From Desulfosalsimonas propionicica (GTDB lineage Bacteria; Desulfobacterota; Desulfobacteria; Desulfobacterales; Desulfosalsimonadaceae): a DNA stretch of 64,000 nt. Within the stretch, counting starts at the first letter, position 1; every line of letters starts with the position of its first letter. The notes under the pieces are model-generated. The model saw only the letters and a list, made by a program, of their open reading frames with translations, ran no database searches and was not told the DNA's origin. The stretch covers positions 62,001-126,000 of the forward strand of contig NZ_JACDUS010000004.1 of NCBI RefSeq assembly GCF_013761005.1. Direction: 5' to 3'. Shown in pieces: positions 12,145 through 21,395 of the stretch. The translations under genes were made by a program, and so were the position numbers.

Positions 12145-12570
12145 ATGATCACCGTCACAGAAGAACTTGCCATTCCGGAAAATGAACTCTGGTTTACCGC
12201 CTCCGGCAGCGGTGGGCCGGGGGGACAGCATGTCAACAAGACAAGCTCCAGAATCACCCTCTGGTTTGATGTGGCCGGTTCCCCCAGCCTGGATTTGGAA
12301 CAAAAAGAACGCATCCAACAGCGGTTGCCCACGCGCATCAATAAAAACGGCCTGCTCCACATCTCGGCCCAGCGTCACCGCAGCCAGACAGCCAACCGGG
12401 AACAGACCATTGAACGCTTTGCACAGCTTATCGCCGAGGCCCTTAAAGAAACGCCGGCGCGCAAAAAGACCGGAATTCCGCGAGGCGCAAAAAAACGGCG
12501 CCTGGAAAACAAAAAACACCAAGGCCGCAAAAAACAGCTGCGCACAAAAATCCCCTCTGATGAACAATGA
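12145..12570 (+). CDS. arfB: alternative ribosome-rescue factor ArfB (peptidyl-tRNA hydrolase, YaeJ)
   Basis: The 141-residue protein has the GGQ catalytic loop in GSGGPGGQHVNK (Gly26-Gly27-Gln28) and the domain seen in class I release factors, but no codon-recognition domain. The tail is very basic (RKKTGIPRGAKKRR, KKHQGRKKQLR), the part that enters the empty mRNA channel of stalled ribosomes. It hydrolyses peptidyl-tRNA on non-stop complexes. It stands alone, and a family-1 repeat begins 14 bases after its stop. Confidence 0.93.
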   Translation: MITVTEELAIPENELWFTASGSGGPGGQHVNKTSSRITLWFDVAGSPSLDLEQKERIQQRLPTRINKNGLLHISAQRHRSQTANREQTIERFAQLIAEALKETPARKKTGIPRGAKKRRLENKKHQGRKKQLRTKIPSDEQ

Positions 12571-12584
12571 CCGGTCAATCCATT

Positions 12585-12709
12585 GATGGCGCCGTAAAGG
12601 TCCAATATCTGCGTTACGCGCGATTCCTCAGAATTTCACGTACGGATAAATACGCTGCATTCTTCGGCAATCGCGCAAGCCTTGATCTTGAACTTTTTCC
12701 GGCGCCATC
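12585..12709 (+). repeat. family-1 125-bp palindromic repeat, copy A (inverted relative to B-D)
   Basis: It begins GATGGCGCCGTAAA and ends TTCCGGCGCCATC, and has the internal segment found in the other copies read on the opposite strand (ACGTACGGATAAATACGCTGCATTC). It lies between the arfB stop and the end of the DUF2937 gene. The termini are imperfect inverted repeats. Confidence 0.85.
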
Positions 12710-12752
12710 TGAAAACTTACTTTTTACGAAACCATCAATCCATCGGAAACCT

Positions 12753-13277
12753 TCAAATGCAGAGAGATCCGGACCGCCTTGGTTTTACCGCAAGCCAAAA
12801 TCCTCTAAAGACCCCGAGCACAATGAGTTCAAGCAGCAGGGAAACAAAAAATGCCGCGCCCAGTCCCCATGCAATGGCACGAGGGCTCAACGGGACGGTG
12901 TAGGAATACTGATCAAATGTTTCGGCCAAAATCTCATCATTGTGAAAAAACAACAGGTGAAAACCCGCCCGGTACCACGGCCCGGACATGGCCGCTTGCT
13001 GGGCCGATAGCATTTGGCAGCGCCGGTAAAGCTGTTCCACGCTTTGGGCATCCCGGGCAAAAACCGGGTCCGGGCTTTTTTTGTAATGGGAAATCAAGGC
13101 TTGGAGGCTGCCATCAAAATACCGGTCTGCTGTCTGCTGAAACCCGCTGAGGTTTATGCTGATTTCGCGGAAATGGGCATCCACCCGTTTCCGATACTGA
13201 TCCATCATCGCCGGAAACTGCACCCCCACCATAAGTGTACAGGCAAATACCAGTATCCGGAAATACCCCCTTGCCAC
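12753..13277 (-). CDS. DUF2937-family membrane protein
   Basis: The 174-residue protein has one N-terminal membrane segment (FRILVFACTLMVGVQFPAMM), a central helical region with QYRKRVDAHFREI, and a C-terminal membrane segment (IAWGLGAAFFVSLLLELIVLGVF). This layout and the VPLSPRAIAWG motif match DUF2937. The function is unknown. The small zinc-ribbon frame at 13309-13506 lies 31 bases upstream on the same strand and could form an operon with it. Confidence 0.65.
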   Translation of the reverse strand: MARGYFRILVFACTLMVGVQFPAMMDQYRKRVDAHFREISINLSGFQQTADRYFDGSLQALISHYKKSPDPVFARDAQSVEQLYRRCQMLSAQQAAMSGPWYRAGFHLLFFHNDEILAETFDQYSYTVPLSPRAIAWGLGAAFFVSLLLELIVLGVFRGFWLAVKPRRSGSLCI

Positions 13278-13308
13278 AAAACTCTCCCTGCTTTATCCTG
13301 CGATCCGC

Positions 13309-13506
13309 CTAAAACCGGTCACAAGGCATATTGGCCAGAATCCGCTCGACCTCCTCGTCAATGGATTCAACAATGTCCTGTAGGGCAATTTTTACGCCGC
13401 AGCCCCTGCAGCGGAAAAAAATCTGGTCTCAGGTACCGGTCAGCCGCAGCGTGGAATGGGTACACGCCGGGCACGGCAGCCTCAAAGAATTAAAAAAGCC
13501 CTGCAT
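13309..13506 (-). pseudogene. small zinc-ribbon protein interrupted by an in-frame TGA
   Basis: Read from the ATG at 13506, with GGGG eight bases upstream, the frame encodes CPAC, then CRGC and an acidic helix (IVESIDEEVERIL): a 65-codon zinc-ribbon protein. Codon 26 is TGA (13431-13429), between the two cysteine pairs, so normal translation would give only 25 residues. The rest of the frame is intact and well composed. The simplest view is a Trp codon (TGG) mutated to TGA, or a sequence error. Selenocysteine insertion is possible but not supported by position, as the TGA is not in a redox CxxU motif. Confidence 0.5.
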
Positions 13507-13703
13507 ACTGATTTCCCCGAAAATCCGAAAGTGTAAAGTTCCCTGAAATCATTTTCTGATAAAAACCGTTGACCTGAAGCGCCCGCCCTGACAATAAAAA
13601 CATAAAGTTTTTCTTGAATATATCAGTAAATGTTCAGTGGCGCAATCATCTTCGGTATCTGACGTGCCTTGTTTTTCAACCCAAAAGAAAAGGGAAACCA
13701 TCC

Positions 13704-14138
13704 ATGGCCCGGTTTGAAGAACTGGATCCGGAATTTCGGCAGGCCGTGTTTGAACGGCTTCAAAAACAGGTGCCTTACTGGAATCTGCTGGGGATGGAAC
13801 TGACGGACCTGAAAAAAGGATGGGCCCGGCTCAGGCTGCCGTTTTCCGAAAAACTGGGCAATGCAGGCGGGATCGCCCACGGGGGTGCGATTTTTTCACT
13901 TGCCGATGCCGCTGTGGGAACCGCCCTGACCGGCATTGCCCGAAAAAATGCATCCATCAGCACCATTGAAATGAAAATCAATTACATCAGGCCCTTTTCC
14001 TCGGGATGCATTTATGCGGAAGCCGTGATTCTCCACAACGGGCGCAACACCGCCCTGGGAGAGGTAACCGTCACCGACGGGGCAGAAAACCTTGTGGCCA
14101 GGGCCATGGCCACTTATTCGGTAATCCGGAAAGACTGA
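13704..14138 (+). CDS. PaaI-type hotdog thioesterase
   Basis: The 144-residue single hotdog domain has the motif GNAGGIAHGGAIFSLADAA; its His-Gly-Gly and following Asp are the typical active-site region of PaaI/YdiI thioesterases. The C-terminal part (ISTIEMKINYIRP, then GEVTVTDG and VARAMATYSVI) also fits. It probably hydrolyses acyl- or aryl-CoA. The ATG at 13704 is preceded by AAAAGGGA; a 30-codon upstream extension in frame lacks family similarity. Confidence 0.85.
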   Translation: MARFEELDPEFRQAVFERLQKQVPYWNLLGMELTDLKKGWARLRLPFSEKLGNAGGIAHGGAIFSLADAAVGTALTGIARKNASISTIEMKINYIRPFSSGCIYAEAVILHNGRNTALGEVTVTDGAENLVARAMATYSVIRKD

Positions 14139-14302
14139 CCCGGAAAGCAGCGTTTTTCAGGAATCGGTGAAAAAAATAAGTCATTTGCCGATAACCTGTT
14201 TAAACACTTGACTTATATAACTGAATTGTCTATGCAGAAGAAAGTCAAATAATCAAAATTGTTTCAAACAAATCGCAATTGAAGAAAAACAAGGAGCGAT
14301 CA

Positions 14303-14656
14303 ATGACACAAAAAAAACGCAATCCCAGTTTTGATGCCATGATCAAATTCTTTCTCAGGCAATACAACATCGCCACAAAAACCGAGATCAACCGGCTGAC
14401 CGCAAAAATCGAAGAACTTGAAAAAACCATTCGCAAACTCGCCGGCCCCCAAAGCCCCAAGACCCGCCGCAGCAGCGGCAAGACCGCATCCGACCAGGTG
14501 CTAAATGTCATCAGCGATATGCCGGACGGCGCCCGTCTGACCGATATCAAGTCCAGAACGGATTTTGACGAAAAAAAGCTCAGAAACATCATTTACCGGC
14601 TGGGCAAGCAGGGCAAAATCAAGCGCAAACGCCGCGGAATTTATGTGGCCACATAA
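14303..14656 (+). CDS. small helical protein with C-terminal winged-helix-like domain, unknown
   Basis: The 117-residue basic protein has a helical, coiled-coil-like N-terminal half (NRLTAKIEELEKTIRKL) and a C-terminal part (DQVLNVISDM, LTDIKSRTDFDEKKLRNIIYRL, GKIKRKRRGIYV) that looks like a winged helix-turn-helix DNA-binding domain. AAGGAG lies six bases before the ATG. I do not recognise the family; a small DNA-binding or nucleoid-associated protein is plausible. A family-1 repeat and a terminator follow. Confidence 0.6.
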   Translation: MTQKKRNPSFDAMIKFFLRQYNIATKTEINRLTAKIEELEKTIRKLAGPQSPKTRRSSGKTASDQVLNVISDMPDGARLTDIKSRTDFDEKKLRNIIYRLGKQGKIKRKRRGIYVAT

Positions 14657-14729
14657 CCGGCTGGTTGCCCGGATCCGGTCCGTTTCCTCCCGGCATCCCC
14701 TTGATGCACCCGTAAAAAGGCAGATTCCA

Positions 14730-14854
14730 GATGGCGCCGTAAAAAGTTCAAGATCAAGGCTTGCGCAATTTCGAAGAATGGAGGGGACTTATCCCTACGT
14801 GAAATTCTGAGAAATCGCGCGCAACGCAGATATCAGACTTTTTACGGTGCCACT
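14730..14854 (+). repeat. family-1 125-bp palindromic repeat, copy B
   Basis: It starts GATGGCGCCGTAAAAAG and ends CTTTTTACGGTGCCA, with the shared interior (AGATCAAGGCTTGCGC, ACGTGAAATTCTGAGAAATC). A half-motif CCGTAAAAAGG lies just upstream at about 14710. It fills most of the 373-base gap between the winged-helix gene and the M16 peptidase gene. Confidence 0.85.
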
Positions 14855-14864
14855 ATCCCCTTAA

Positions 14865-14927
14865 CCGATAGAATATCTGCACACAGTATCTTTACGCCGG
14901 CGCCGCAGATATGCTATCGGTTTTTTT
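14865..14927 (+). terminator. Rho-independent terminator
   Basis: CCGATAG-A-ATATCTGC (14865-14880) pairs with GCAGATAT-G-CTATCGG (14905-14920) in a 16-position stem, with seven Ts directly after. It is placed to end transcription from the winged-helix gene, after the repeat. Confidence 0.75.
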
Positions 14928-15029
14928 CGTGCCTGAACAATTGATAAGCCTGTAAAAAGTCTTTTTTAGAGGCAGTGTTAAAGTTTGAAGTGATTCAGTG
15001 TTATTAAAATCAACCGGAGAAACATATCC

Positions 15030-18014
15030 ATGGAACTTACAGAAGATCCCCGAAACCCGGATCTGAAGCCCGGAGATCAAAAGGGTGGCTTTCGCATTGA
15101 AAAGGTGATGGAACTGCCCGAGATCAACGGATTTTACTACGAGCTCAAGCATCTGCCCACGGGTGCGGCCCACATTCATATCAGCCGGGAAGACCCGGAA
15201 AACGCCTTTTCCGTGGTTTTTAAAACTGTGCCCGCCGATTCCACTGGCGTGGCCCACATCCTGGAGCACACTGTGCTTTGCGGCTCACGCAATTATCCGG
15301 TGCGCGATCCGTTTTTCTCCATGATGAAGCGAAGCTTAAGCACCTTCATGAACGCGCTGACCGCTTCCGACTGGACCATGTACCCCTTTGCCACCCAGAA
15401 TGAAAAAGACTTCTACAATCTCATGTCCGTTTATCTGGATGCCGCCTTTTTTCCACGAATTGACGAACTGAGCTTCAAGCAGGAAGGCCACCGGCTTGAA
15501 TTTGAAACCGATCCGGCAGACGGCCGGCAGCACCTGGTTTACAAGGGAGTGGTTTTCAACGAGATGAAAGGGGCCATGTCCTCTCCCGACCAGGTAATGG
15601 GCCGGTCCCTGTTAAACGCCCTGTACCCGGATACCACTTACAGTAACAATTCCGGCGGTGATCCGGAACAGATCCCCCAGCTGACCCATGAGCAGTTAAA
15701 GGCGTTTCACGCGCGGCATTATCATCCGAGCAACGCCTATTTCTACACCTACGGCAATCTACCCCTGGCCCGGCACCTGGAATTTATCGAAGACACCGTG
15801 CTTTGTCAGTTCTCTCCCATTGATCCGGCAACCGGGGTGCCGTCCCAGCCCCGGTGGACCGATCCGAAAACCGCCGTGTATTACTACCCAATGGACCCGG
15901 AGGAAACCACGGAAAAAAAGGCCCAGGCATGCGTGGCCTGGCTGACCGCAGACATCCGGGAGGCTTACGAGGTGCTGGTGCTCTCGGTGCTCGAACAGGT
16001 GCTGCTTGGAAATCCGGGCGCTCCCCTGCGAAAGGCGCTCATGGATTCCCAGCTGGGTTCGACATTGAGCGACGGCAGCGGCCTGGATGCCGACAACAAG
16101 GACACCCTGTTTGCCTGCGGACTCAAGGATGTCAATGCTGAAGATGCAGAGAAAATCGAAAAAATCATCTTTGAGGTGTTCTCTGATCTGGCTGAAAACG
16201 GAGTCGAGCGGCGGCTGGTGGAATCGGCCATCCACCAGATCGAATTTCACCGAAAAGAGGTCACCAACACACCGTTTCCCTACGGTCTCAAACTGCTTCT
16301 TCGCTTCTGCGGCGACTGGCTCCACCAGGGACAGCCGGATGTGGCGCTCCAGTTTGACAGCCTGGTCAGGCGGTTTTTCCAGGAACTGGAAACCACGGAT
16401 CTTCTGGAAAACCGGATCCGGAAATATTTTATCAACAACCCACACCGGGTGCACATGACCCTGGAACCTGACCCGGAGCTTTATGAAAAAAGACGGGCCC
16501 GGGAAGAACAACGTCTGGCAGCCATTGAAAAAGACCTCACAGAAGACGACCGCGAAAAGATCCAACAGGATGCGCAAAAGCTGGTGCAGCTCCAGGAAAG
16601 CCTGGAGGATCTGTCATGTCTGCCCATGCTTTCCAAAACCGATATTGCCCCGGATATCCGGGTCGTGCATCCCTCCGGGGTGGTTGAGAACCCTCCGGTG
16701 GAACTCTATGAACAGCCCAGTTCCGGGATACTGTACTGCAAGTCCGTATTCGGCATCCAGAACCTGGAGCCGGATTTGATTGACCTTCTGCCGCTTTTCT
16801 GCCACGCCATGACCCAGACCGGCACAGCGGACTACGACTATGTGGAGCTTGCGCGCAGAATTGACCAATACACCGGCGGGCTGGGTTTTTCCGTGAGCGC
16901 CTCTCGCATGTTTTCCCAAAGCAGTGCAGTCTGCCTGCCTGTGCTCCATTTTTCAGGCAAATGCCTGTCAAGAAACATTTCCAGCATGTTTGACCTGATC
17001 CGGGACCTGGTGAGCCGATACGCCTTTTCTGACACCGACCGGCTCCGGGATCTGCTTCTGGAAGTTCGCGCGGAAATGGAATCCAGCGTGGTGCATAACG
17101 GCCACCGGCTGGCCATGTCCCTTGCCGCAAGAAATTTTTCCACAGCCAGTGCCTTAAATGAAACCTGGCACGGGATCCATCAGATCAAAACCATCAAAAA
17201 CCTCACAGCCGATCTGAACCCGGAGAAGTTAAAAACCCTGGCCGCCAACCTGGAGCGGATGGCCGGGACGGTTTTTCATGAAAACAACATGCGCACGGCC
17301 TTAATCGGTGAGCCCGCAGACCTTGAAACCGCACTCCCCCTGGCAAAAGACATCTGCCAAAAAATGCCGACGGCAGCCGGATGCGGTTTTGAGCCCCCGG
17401 ATTTTACCGCAGATCCGGAAATTCCCCGGGAGGGCTGGGCCACGGCCACGGCCGTGTCCTTTGTGGCCAAGGTGATTGAAACCCGTCCCATGGATCACCC
17501 GGATGCGCCGGTGCTGGCGGTGATCAGCAAACTGCTCAAATCCATGTTCCTGCACCGGGAGATTCGTGAAAAAGGGGGGGCCTACGGCGGCTTTAGCCTC
17601 TACCAAATGGAAAACGGGCAGTTTTACTTCGGCTCCTACCGGGATCCCCACATTGTCCGGACCCTGGAGGTCTATGACGCAGCCCTGGAATTTATCACCT
17701 CAGGCGACTATGACCGGGAAAACATCGAGGAGGCTGTGCTGCAGGTCTGTGCCGATCTGGACCGGCCCGACCCCCCGGGCCCGGCAGCGTTTAAAGCTTT
17801 TTACCGAAGGCTCATCGGCCTGTCAGATGAGTTGCGCAGAAAGTTCAAGCAGGGGGTGCTCGAAGTGGACCTGGAGCAGGTCAGAAATGCCGCAGACAAG
17901 TATTTCAGCACGTCCGGGACCAATGCTGCAGTGGCGGTGATCTCGAGCCAGGATCTTATCGAGGAGGCAAACCGGCAGCTGGGGGACCGGGCCCTGATCC
18001 CTTACCGGATATAG
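15030..18014 (+). CDS. M16C insulinase-family metallopeptidase (presequence-protease type)
   Basis: The 994-residue length and layout match the PreP/M16C family. The inverted zinc motif HILEH (residues 76-80; His76, Glu79, His80) is followed by GSRNYPVRDPFF and LSTFMNALTASDWTMYPFATQN, both typical of PreP. Four M16-like domains and the linking helical M16C-associated region (about 480-560) are present. It degrades peptides inside a closed chamber. No signal peptide is visible, so it is cytoplasmic. It is the largest gene of its region and appears monocistronic. Confidence 0.93.
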   Translation: MELTEDPRNPDLKPGDQKGGFRIEKVMELPEINGFYYELKHLPTGAAHIHISREDPENAFSVVFKTVPADSTGVAHILEHTVLCGSRNYPVRDPFFSMMKRSLSTFMNALTASDWTMYPFATQNEKDFYNLMSVYLDAAFFPRIDELSFKQEGHRLEFETDPADGRQHLVYKGVVFNEMKGAMSSPDQVMGRSLLNALYPDTTYSNNSGGDPEQIPQLTHEQLKAFHARHYHPSNAYFYTYGNLPLARHLEFIEDTVLCQFSPIDPATGVPSQPRWTDPKTAVYYYPMDPEETTEKKAQACVAWLTADIREAYEVLVLSVLEQVLLGNPGAPLRKALMDSQLGSTLSDGSGLDADNKDTLFACGLKDVNAEDAEKIEKIIFEVFSDLAENGVERRLVESAIHQIEFHRKEVTNTPFPYGLKLLLRFCGDWLHQGQPDVALQFDSLVRRFFQELETTDLLENRIRKYFINNPHRVHMTLEPDPELYEKRRAREEQRLAAIEKDLTEDDREKIQQDAQKLVQLQESLEDLSCLPMLSKTDIAPDIRVVHPSGVVENPPVELYEQPSSGILYCKSVFGIQNLEPDLIDLLPLFCHAMTQTGTADYDYVELARRIDQYTGGLGFSVSASRMFSQSSAVCLPVLHFSGKCLSRNISSMFDLIRDLVSRYAFSDTDRLRDLLLEVRAEMESSVVHNGHRLAMSLAARNFSTASALNETWHGIHQIKTIKNLTADLNPEKLKTLAANLERMAGTVFHENNMRTALIGEPADLETALPLAKDICQKMPTAAGCGFEPPDFTADPEIPREGWATATAVSFVAKVIETRPMDHPDAPVLAVISKLLKSMFLHREIREKGGAYGGFSLYQMENGQFYFGSYRDPHIVRTLEVYDAALEFITSGDYDRENIEEAVLQVCADLDRPDPPGPAAFKAFYRRLIGLSDELRRKFKQGVLEVDLEQVRNAADKYFSTSGTNAAVAVISSQDLIEEANRQLGDRALIPYRI

Positions 18015-18047
18015 GCGGCCCATACAAAAGATGCGACCGCCTGCGGC

Positions 18048-18938
18048 TCAGTCAGTGCTGCCGGTGGGGGCAAGGATTTCTTTTAACCGTTCTGCGGCCT
18101 GCTCTGATAACCCCCCGCCGGCCTGGGCGATTTCAATGGTGTGACGGCCCAACAGCCGGTAAAGCTCCAGCCGTGTGGGGGCTTTTTGTCCGATTTCGGC
18201 CAGATGCCCTTCCACGGTTTCCATATCGCCACGGGCAATGGGTCCGGTCAGCGCCCTGGGAATGCCGTTTTTTTCAATGTTGCCCAAAGTCCCGGTCACA
18301 AGGGGTTTTAACACTTTCCAGGAATCCGCAGGGGCCACCCCGGAAACCATGATCAGCTGCAGGGAAAGATTCATAAGGGTGACCAGGTAATTGGAAGCGG
18401 CCACAGCAGATGCGTGATAAAGGCGTTTGCAGTCGGTCCGGATTTCAAACGGGGCAGCGCCAAGGCTTTCGGCAATCTGCCGGGCTGCGGCAACAGCCTG
18501 TTCCTGGCCCTCAACAGCCATCATGATCCCGGCAAAGGGGTTTTGCTCGATGTTTTCATCAGCAAAGCTTTGGAGCGGATGCATGCTGCCGATTTTTGCA
18601 CCGCAGTCGGCAAGCGCGGCCAGTTCCGTCGACGGCAGGGCCCCGCTGCAGTGAAGCACCACTGTGTCCTTGCCAACGCCCTTGTATTCTGCGATTTTTA
18701 CCGCTGTTTCCCGTATGGCGCCATCAGGAGTCGTGATCAGGACGATATCCGCCCCGGGTGTGACATCCCAGGGCTGAACCGAAGCCGGCGCACTGGATCC
18801 GGCGGCTTCGGAAGCCCGTTTTGCTGAAGAAAGGCTGCGACTGGCAAATCCAGCAGGCTGGTAGCCTGCTGTTGCGAGATACCGGGCCATGGCGCCTCCA
18901 ACCCTTCCGCAGCCCACCGTGGTAAAACTTTTTTTCAT
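18048..18938 (-). CDS. Rossmann-fold and DUF2520-domain oxidoreductase
   Basis: The protein of about 296 residues begins TTVGCGRVGGAMARYL, an NAD(P)-binding GxGxxG-type fold (about 1-130), and ends with an all-helical DUF2520 domain (HASAVAASNYLVTLMNLS, GPIARGD). This fusion resembles ketopantoate and pyrroline-5-carboxylate reductases in fold. The substrate is unknown; GPIARGD is a family landmark. The ATG at 18938 has GGAGAG eight bases upstream; an upstream ATG at 18986 adds 16 residues without similarity. Confidence 0.8.
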   Translation of the reverse strand: MKKSFTTVGCGRVGGAMARYLATAGYQPAGFASRSLSSAKRASEAAGSSAPASVQPWDVTPGADIVLITTPDGAIRETAVKIAEYKGVGKDTVVLHCSGALPSTELAALADCGAKIGSMHPLQSFADENIEQNPFAGIMMAVEGQEQAVAAARQIAESLGAAPFEIRTDCKRLYHASAVAASNYLVTLMNLSLQLIMVSGVAPADSWKVLKPLVTGTLGNIEKNGIPRALTGPIARGDMETVEGHLAEIGQKAPTRLELYRLLGRHTIEIAQAGGGLSEQAAERLKEILAPTGSTD

Positions 18939-19036
18939 ATCCCGGCCTCTCCTTTTATCAGGGTTTCTGTTGAACCGTGAACCCAATAAAAATCAAAATA
19001 TTCATTCTCAAGTGCATTTCAAACCACTTTCAAAAT

Positions 19037-19078
19037 TGATGGTACCGTAAAAAGTCTGATTTCAGATGGTGCCGTAAA
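19037..19078. repeat. partial family-1 repeat: two tandem end fragments
   Basis: GATGGTACCGTAAAAAGTC and GATGGTGCCGTAAAAA occur in tandem, 30 bases apart. They match the first 16-19 bases of the 125-bp repeat, but the interior is absent. They lie between the rsmI stop and the DUF2520 gene start. Confidence 0.65.
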
Positions 19079-19106
19079 AATTGCGGGCCGGCAGCGCAAC
19101 AGCAAC

Positions 19107-19979
19107 CTATCGGTTCTTTTGAATCTCCACGATCATTTTATAAACCCGGCCTTTTGGCAGGCGGTATTTGCGGGCAAGCTCTGCTGCAAGCTGTGAGGGA
19201 GAAACCGTTTGCGCGGCCAGGACGGTTTCAATTTCATATTGGATCTCCCGGTCCACTTGCCCGGTATCCCGGCTGTCCTCAGTAAAACCGGAAACCAGCA
19301 CGGTGATCTCGCCCTTGATGGATTCGCGCTGGTTGATCTCATCGCGCAATTCGGAAAGGCTGCCGCGTAAAAACTCCTCGTAGCGCTTGGTGATCTCCCG
19401 TGCCACCACTGCCGGGCGGTTTCCCAGATAATCGAACAAATCCTGCAAAAGCGCCTCCACCCGCCTCGGAGATTCATAGAAAATCAGAGTCTGCCGGGCA
19501 CCGGCCAGACGAGTGAGCAGTTCCTGTCGCTGCTTTTTCTTTTTGGGAACAAACCCGGCAAAGCAGAAGCTGTCCACGGCCAACCCGGATACGGACAGGG
19601 CGGCAACTGCGGCACACGCCCCGGGAATGGGCACCACTTTGATGCCCGCCTCCAGGGCCGCGGCCACAAGCCGGTAGCCGGGATCCGAAACCATGGGTGT
19701 GCCGGCATCCGATACCAGGGCAAGCTGGCGGCCGGATTCCAGTTTTTGCAGCAAAAGCGGAATTCTTTGGGATTCGTTGTGTTCGTGACAGGAAATCAGG
19801 GGGGTTTCAACGGCGTAACGGGCAAGCAGCCTTGCGGTGTTACGGGTGTCTTCGGCGGCGATCAAATCCGCATTTTGCAGCACATCCACAGCCCGGTAAG
19901 TGATATCGCCCATGTTGCCGATGGGTGTGGCCACCACGTAAAGTATGCCGCCTGCCGGGTTTGGCCGGGTTGGATTCAT
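19107..19979 (-). CDS. rsmI: 16S rRNA 2'-O-ribose methyltransferase RsmI (C1402)
   Basis: The 290-residue tetrapyrrole-methylase-fold protein has LYVVATPIGNMGDITYRA, LIAAEDTR, LVSDAGTPMVSDPG and FVPKKKKQR, the standard RsmI signatures. It 2'-O-methylates C1402 in the ribosomal decoding centre. The C-terminal basic helix-turn-helix-like extension (PSQLAAELARKYRLPKGRVYKM) is also usual. It is the last gene of the translation operon, six bases after yraN. Confidence 0.93.
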   Translation of the reverse strand: MNPTRPNPAGGILYVVATPIGNMGDITYRAVDVLQNADLIAAEDTRNTARLLARYAVETPLISCHEHNESQRIPLLLQKLESGRQLALVSDAGTPMVSDPGYRLVAAALEAGIKVVPIPGACAAVAALSVSGLAVDSFCFAGFVPKKKKQRQELLTRLAGARQTLIFYESPRRVEALLQDLFDYLGNRPAVVAREITKRYEEFLRGSLSELRDEINQRESIKGEITVLVSGFTEDSRDTGQVDREIQYEIETVLAAQTVSPSQLAAELARKYRLPKGRVYKMIVEIQKNR

Positions 19980-19985
19980 GAAGAC

Positions 19986-20357
19986 CTATCCATAGGCCAG
20001 GGCAAAGGCATTGACAATGATTTCAACCTGGCAGTGTTTTTGCCCGGCATCCACACACACCACGTCAAAACGCGCCTTTTGGCCGGCCTGGCGCTTTTGC
20101 TTGAGATAGCCCAGGGCCACCCTGGAAATCTTCTGCTGCTTTATCCGGTCCACAGCCGCCTTGGAAGGCCCGAAGCGATCCGAGGATCGGGACTTTACCT
20201 CCACAAATACGATGGTCTCACCCTGACGGGCAATCACGTCGATTTCGCCAAAGCAGTTGCGGTAGTTTCGGTCCAGAATCTGATACCCGTTTTTTTTCAA
20301 ATGGGCAATGGCCAGGGATTCGCCCAGACGCCCGAACTTTTGAGATTCAGTTGTCAT
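19986..20357 (-). CDS. yraN: YraN/UPF0102 endonuclease-like protein
   Basis: The 123-residue protein has the restriction-endonuclease-like core of the family: GESLAIAHLKKNGYQILDRNYR, then GEIDVIARQ and VFVEVKSRSS (E-ID and E-K metal-site motif). It is often encoded next to rsmI and rnhB, as here. The cellular role is unsettled. It overlaps the end of rnhB by 11 bases, so translation is coupled. Confidence 0.88.
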   Translation of the reverse strand: MTTESQKFGRLGESLAIAHLKKNGYQILDRNYRNCFGEIDVIARQGETIVFVEVKSRSSDRFGPSKAAVDRIKQQKISRVALGYLKQKRQAGQKARFDVVCVDAGQKHCQVEIIVNAFALAYG

Positions 20358-21030
20358 CGCAGGCGTTTCCTGAAAAACCGGTAAAGCAGGCGGTTTTTTT
20401 TGGATTGGGACGGAAATACCGGTGATTGTGACAGCTCACCCCTTTAAAGCTGCGGCGGTGAATGGGGCACCACCCGTGCTCTTCCAGTGCCAGGGCATGG
20501 GCCCGGGTGGGATAGCCCTTGTGGCCGGAAAACCCATACTCCGGATAATCTTCGCTGTATCTTTCCATGATCCGGTCACGGGTGACCTTGGCCACAATCG
20601 AGGCCGCGGAAACGGAAATGCTGCGCAGGTCCCCCTTGACAATGGTCTGCTGGTAAATTTCTGCGCCAATGGGCCACTGGCCGTCGATCAGCAGGCAATC
20701 CGGTTCAGGCCGGAGATTGTCCACGGCCATGGACATGGCCTGAAGCGAGGCCTGCAAAATGTTGATCCGGTCGATTTCAACAGGGTCCACAATGCCGATG
20801 CCAACGGCCCTTGCATTTGCGTAAATCTCGTCGTGAAGCCGCAGCCGGACCCTGGGAGAAAGCCGCTTGGAATCGGTAATGCCGGTAACCGCAAAATCGT
20901 CTGAAAGCATCACCGCTGCCGCAACCACCGGGCCGGCCAGGGGGCCGCGGCCCACCTCGTCGATTCCGGCAATACGACAATATCCCTGACGTTGCGCCTG
21001 GTGCTCGAATTGCCGGATGGATTCGGCCAT
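20347..21030 (-). CDS. rnhB: ribonuclease HII
   Basis: The 227-residue protein has GIDEVGRGPLAGPVVAAAV with the first catalytic Asp-Glu pair, ITDSKRLSPRVR, LLIDG and SIVAKVTRDR, completing the DEDD site of type 2 RNase H. It removes single ribonucleotides and RNA from RNA/DNA hybrids. A site CAGGAAA lies before the ATG. It lies 20 bases after rplS, a common arrangement. Confidence 0.95.
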   Translation of the reverse strand: MAESIRQFEHQAQRQGYCRIAGIDEVGRGPLAGPVVAAAVMLSDDFAVTGITDSKRLSPRVRLRLHDEIYANARAVGIGIVDPVEIDRINILQASLQAMSMAVDNLRPEPDCLLIDGQWPIGAEIYQQTIVKGDLRSISVSAASIVAKVTRDRIMERYSEDYPEYGFSGHKGYPTRAHALALEEHGWCPIHRRSFKGVSCHNHRYFRPNPKKTACFTGFSGNACDDN

Positions 21031-21050
21031 GGACAGTTTCCTGGAAGTAT

Positions 21051-21395
21051 TTACTTGCGGCGCAGCTTCATTCGTGCCGCCTTTTCCTTCAGCCCCCGCA
21101 GGTAATAAATCTTGGATCGGCGCACCCGTCCTTTTTCCACCACTTCCACCCGCTCAAGGGCCGGGGAATGCAAGGGAAAAATGCGTTCCACGCCAATGCC
21201 GTAAGACACTTTTCGTACCGTGAAACTCGCGTTGGTCGTACCCTTTTTCATGGCAATGACCACGCCCTGGAAGACCTGGATCCGCTCTTTTTCCCCTTCC
21301 CGGATCCGCACGTGCACCTTTACCGTATCCCCGGGCTCAAACCCGGTGATATCCATTCTGAGCTGTTCTCTTTCAATCTGTTTGATCGCGTCCAT
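21051..21395 (-). CDS. rplS: 50S ribosomal protein L19
   Basis: The 114-residue protein has the L19 signatures [49 protein letters not shown] and [12 protein letters not shown]. It sits at the 30S/50S interface. A GAGG site lies five bases upstream of the ATG. The family-1 repeat copy C lies between it and the upstream SPOUT methyltransferase gene. Confidence 0.97.
   Translation of the reverse strand: MDAIKQIEREQLRMDITGFEPGDTVKVHVRIREGEKERIQVFQGVVIAMKKGTTNASFTVRKVSYGIGVERIFPLHSPALERVEVVEKGRVRRSKIYYLRGLKEKAARMKLRRK

Noticed and set aside
15759-16577. Minus-strand 272-codon reading frame
   Set aside because: Antisense to the M16 peptidase gene; no motif or start signal.
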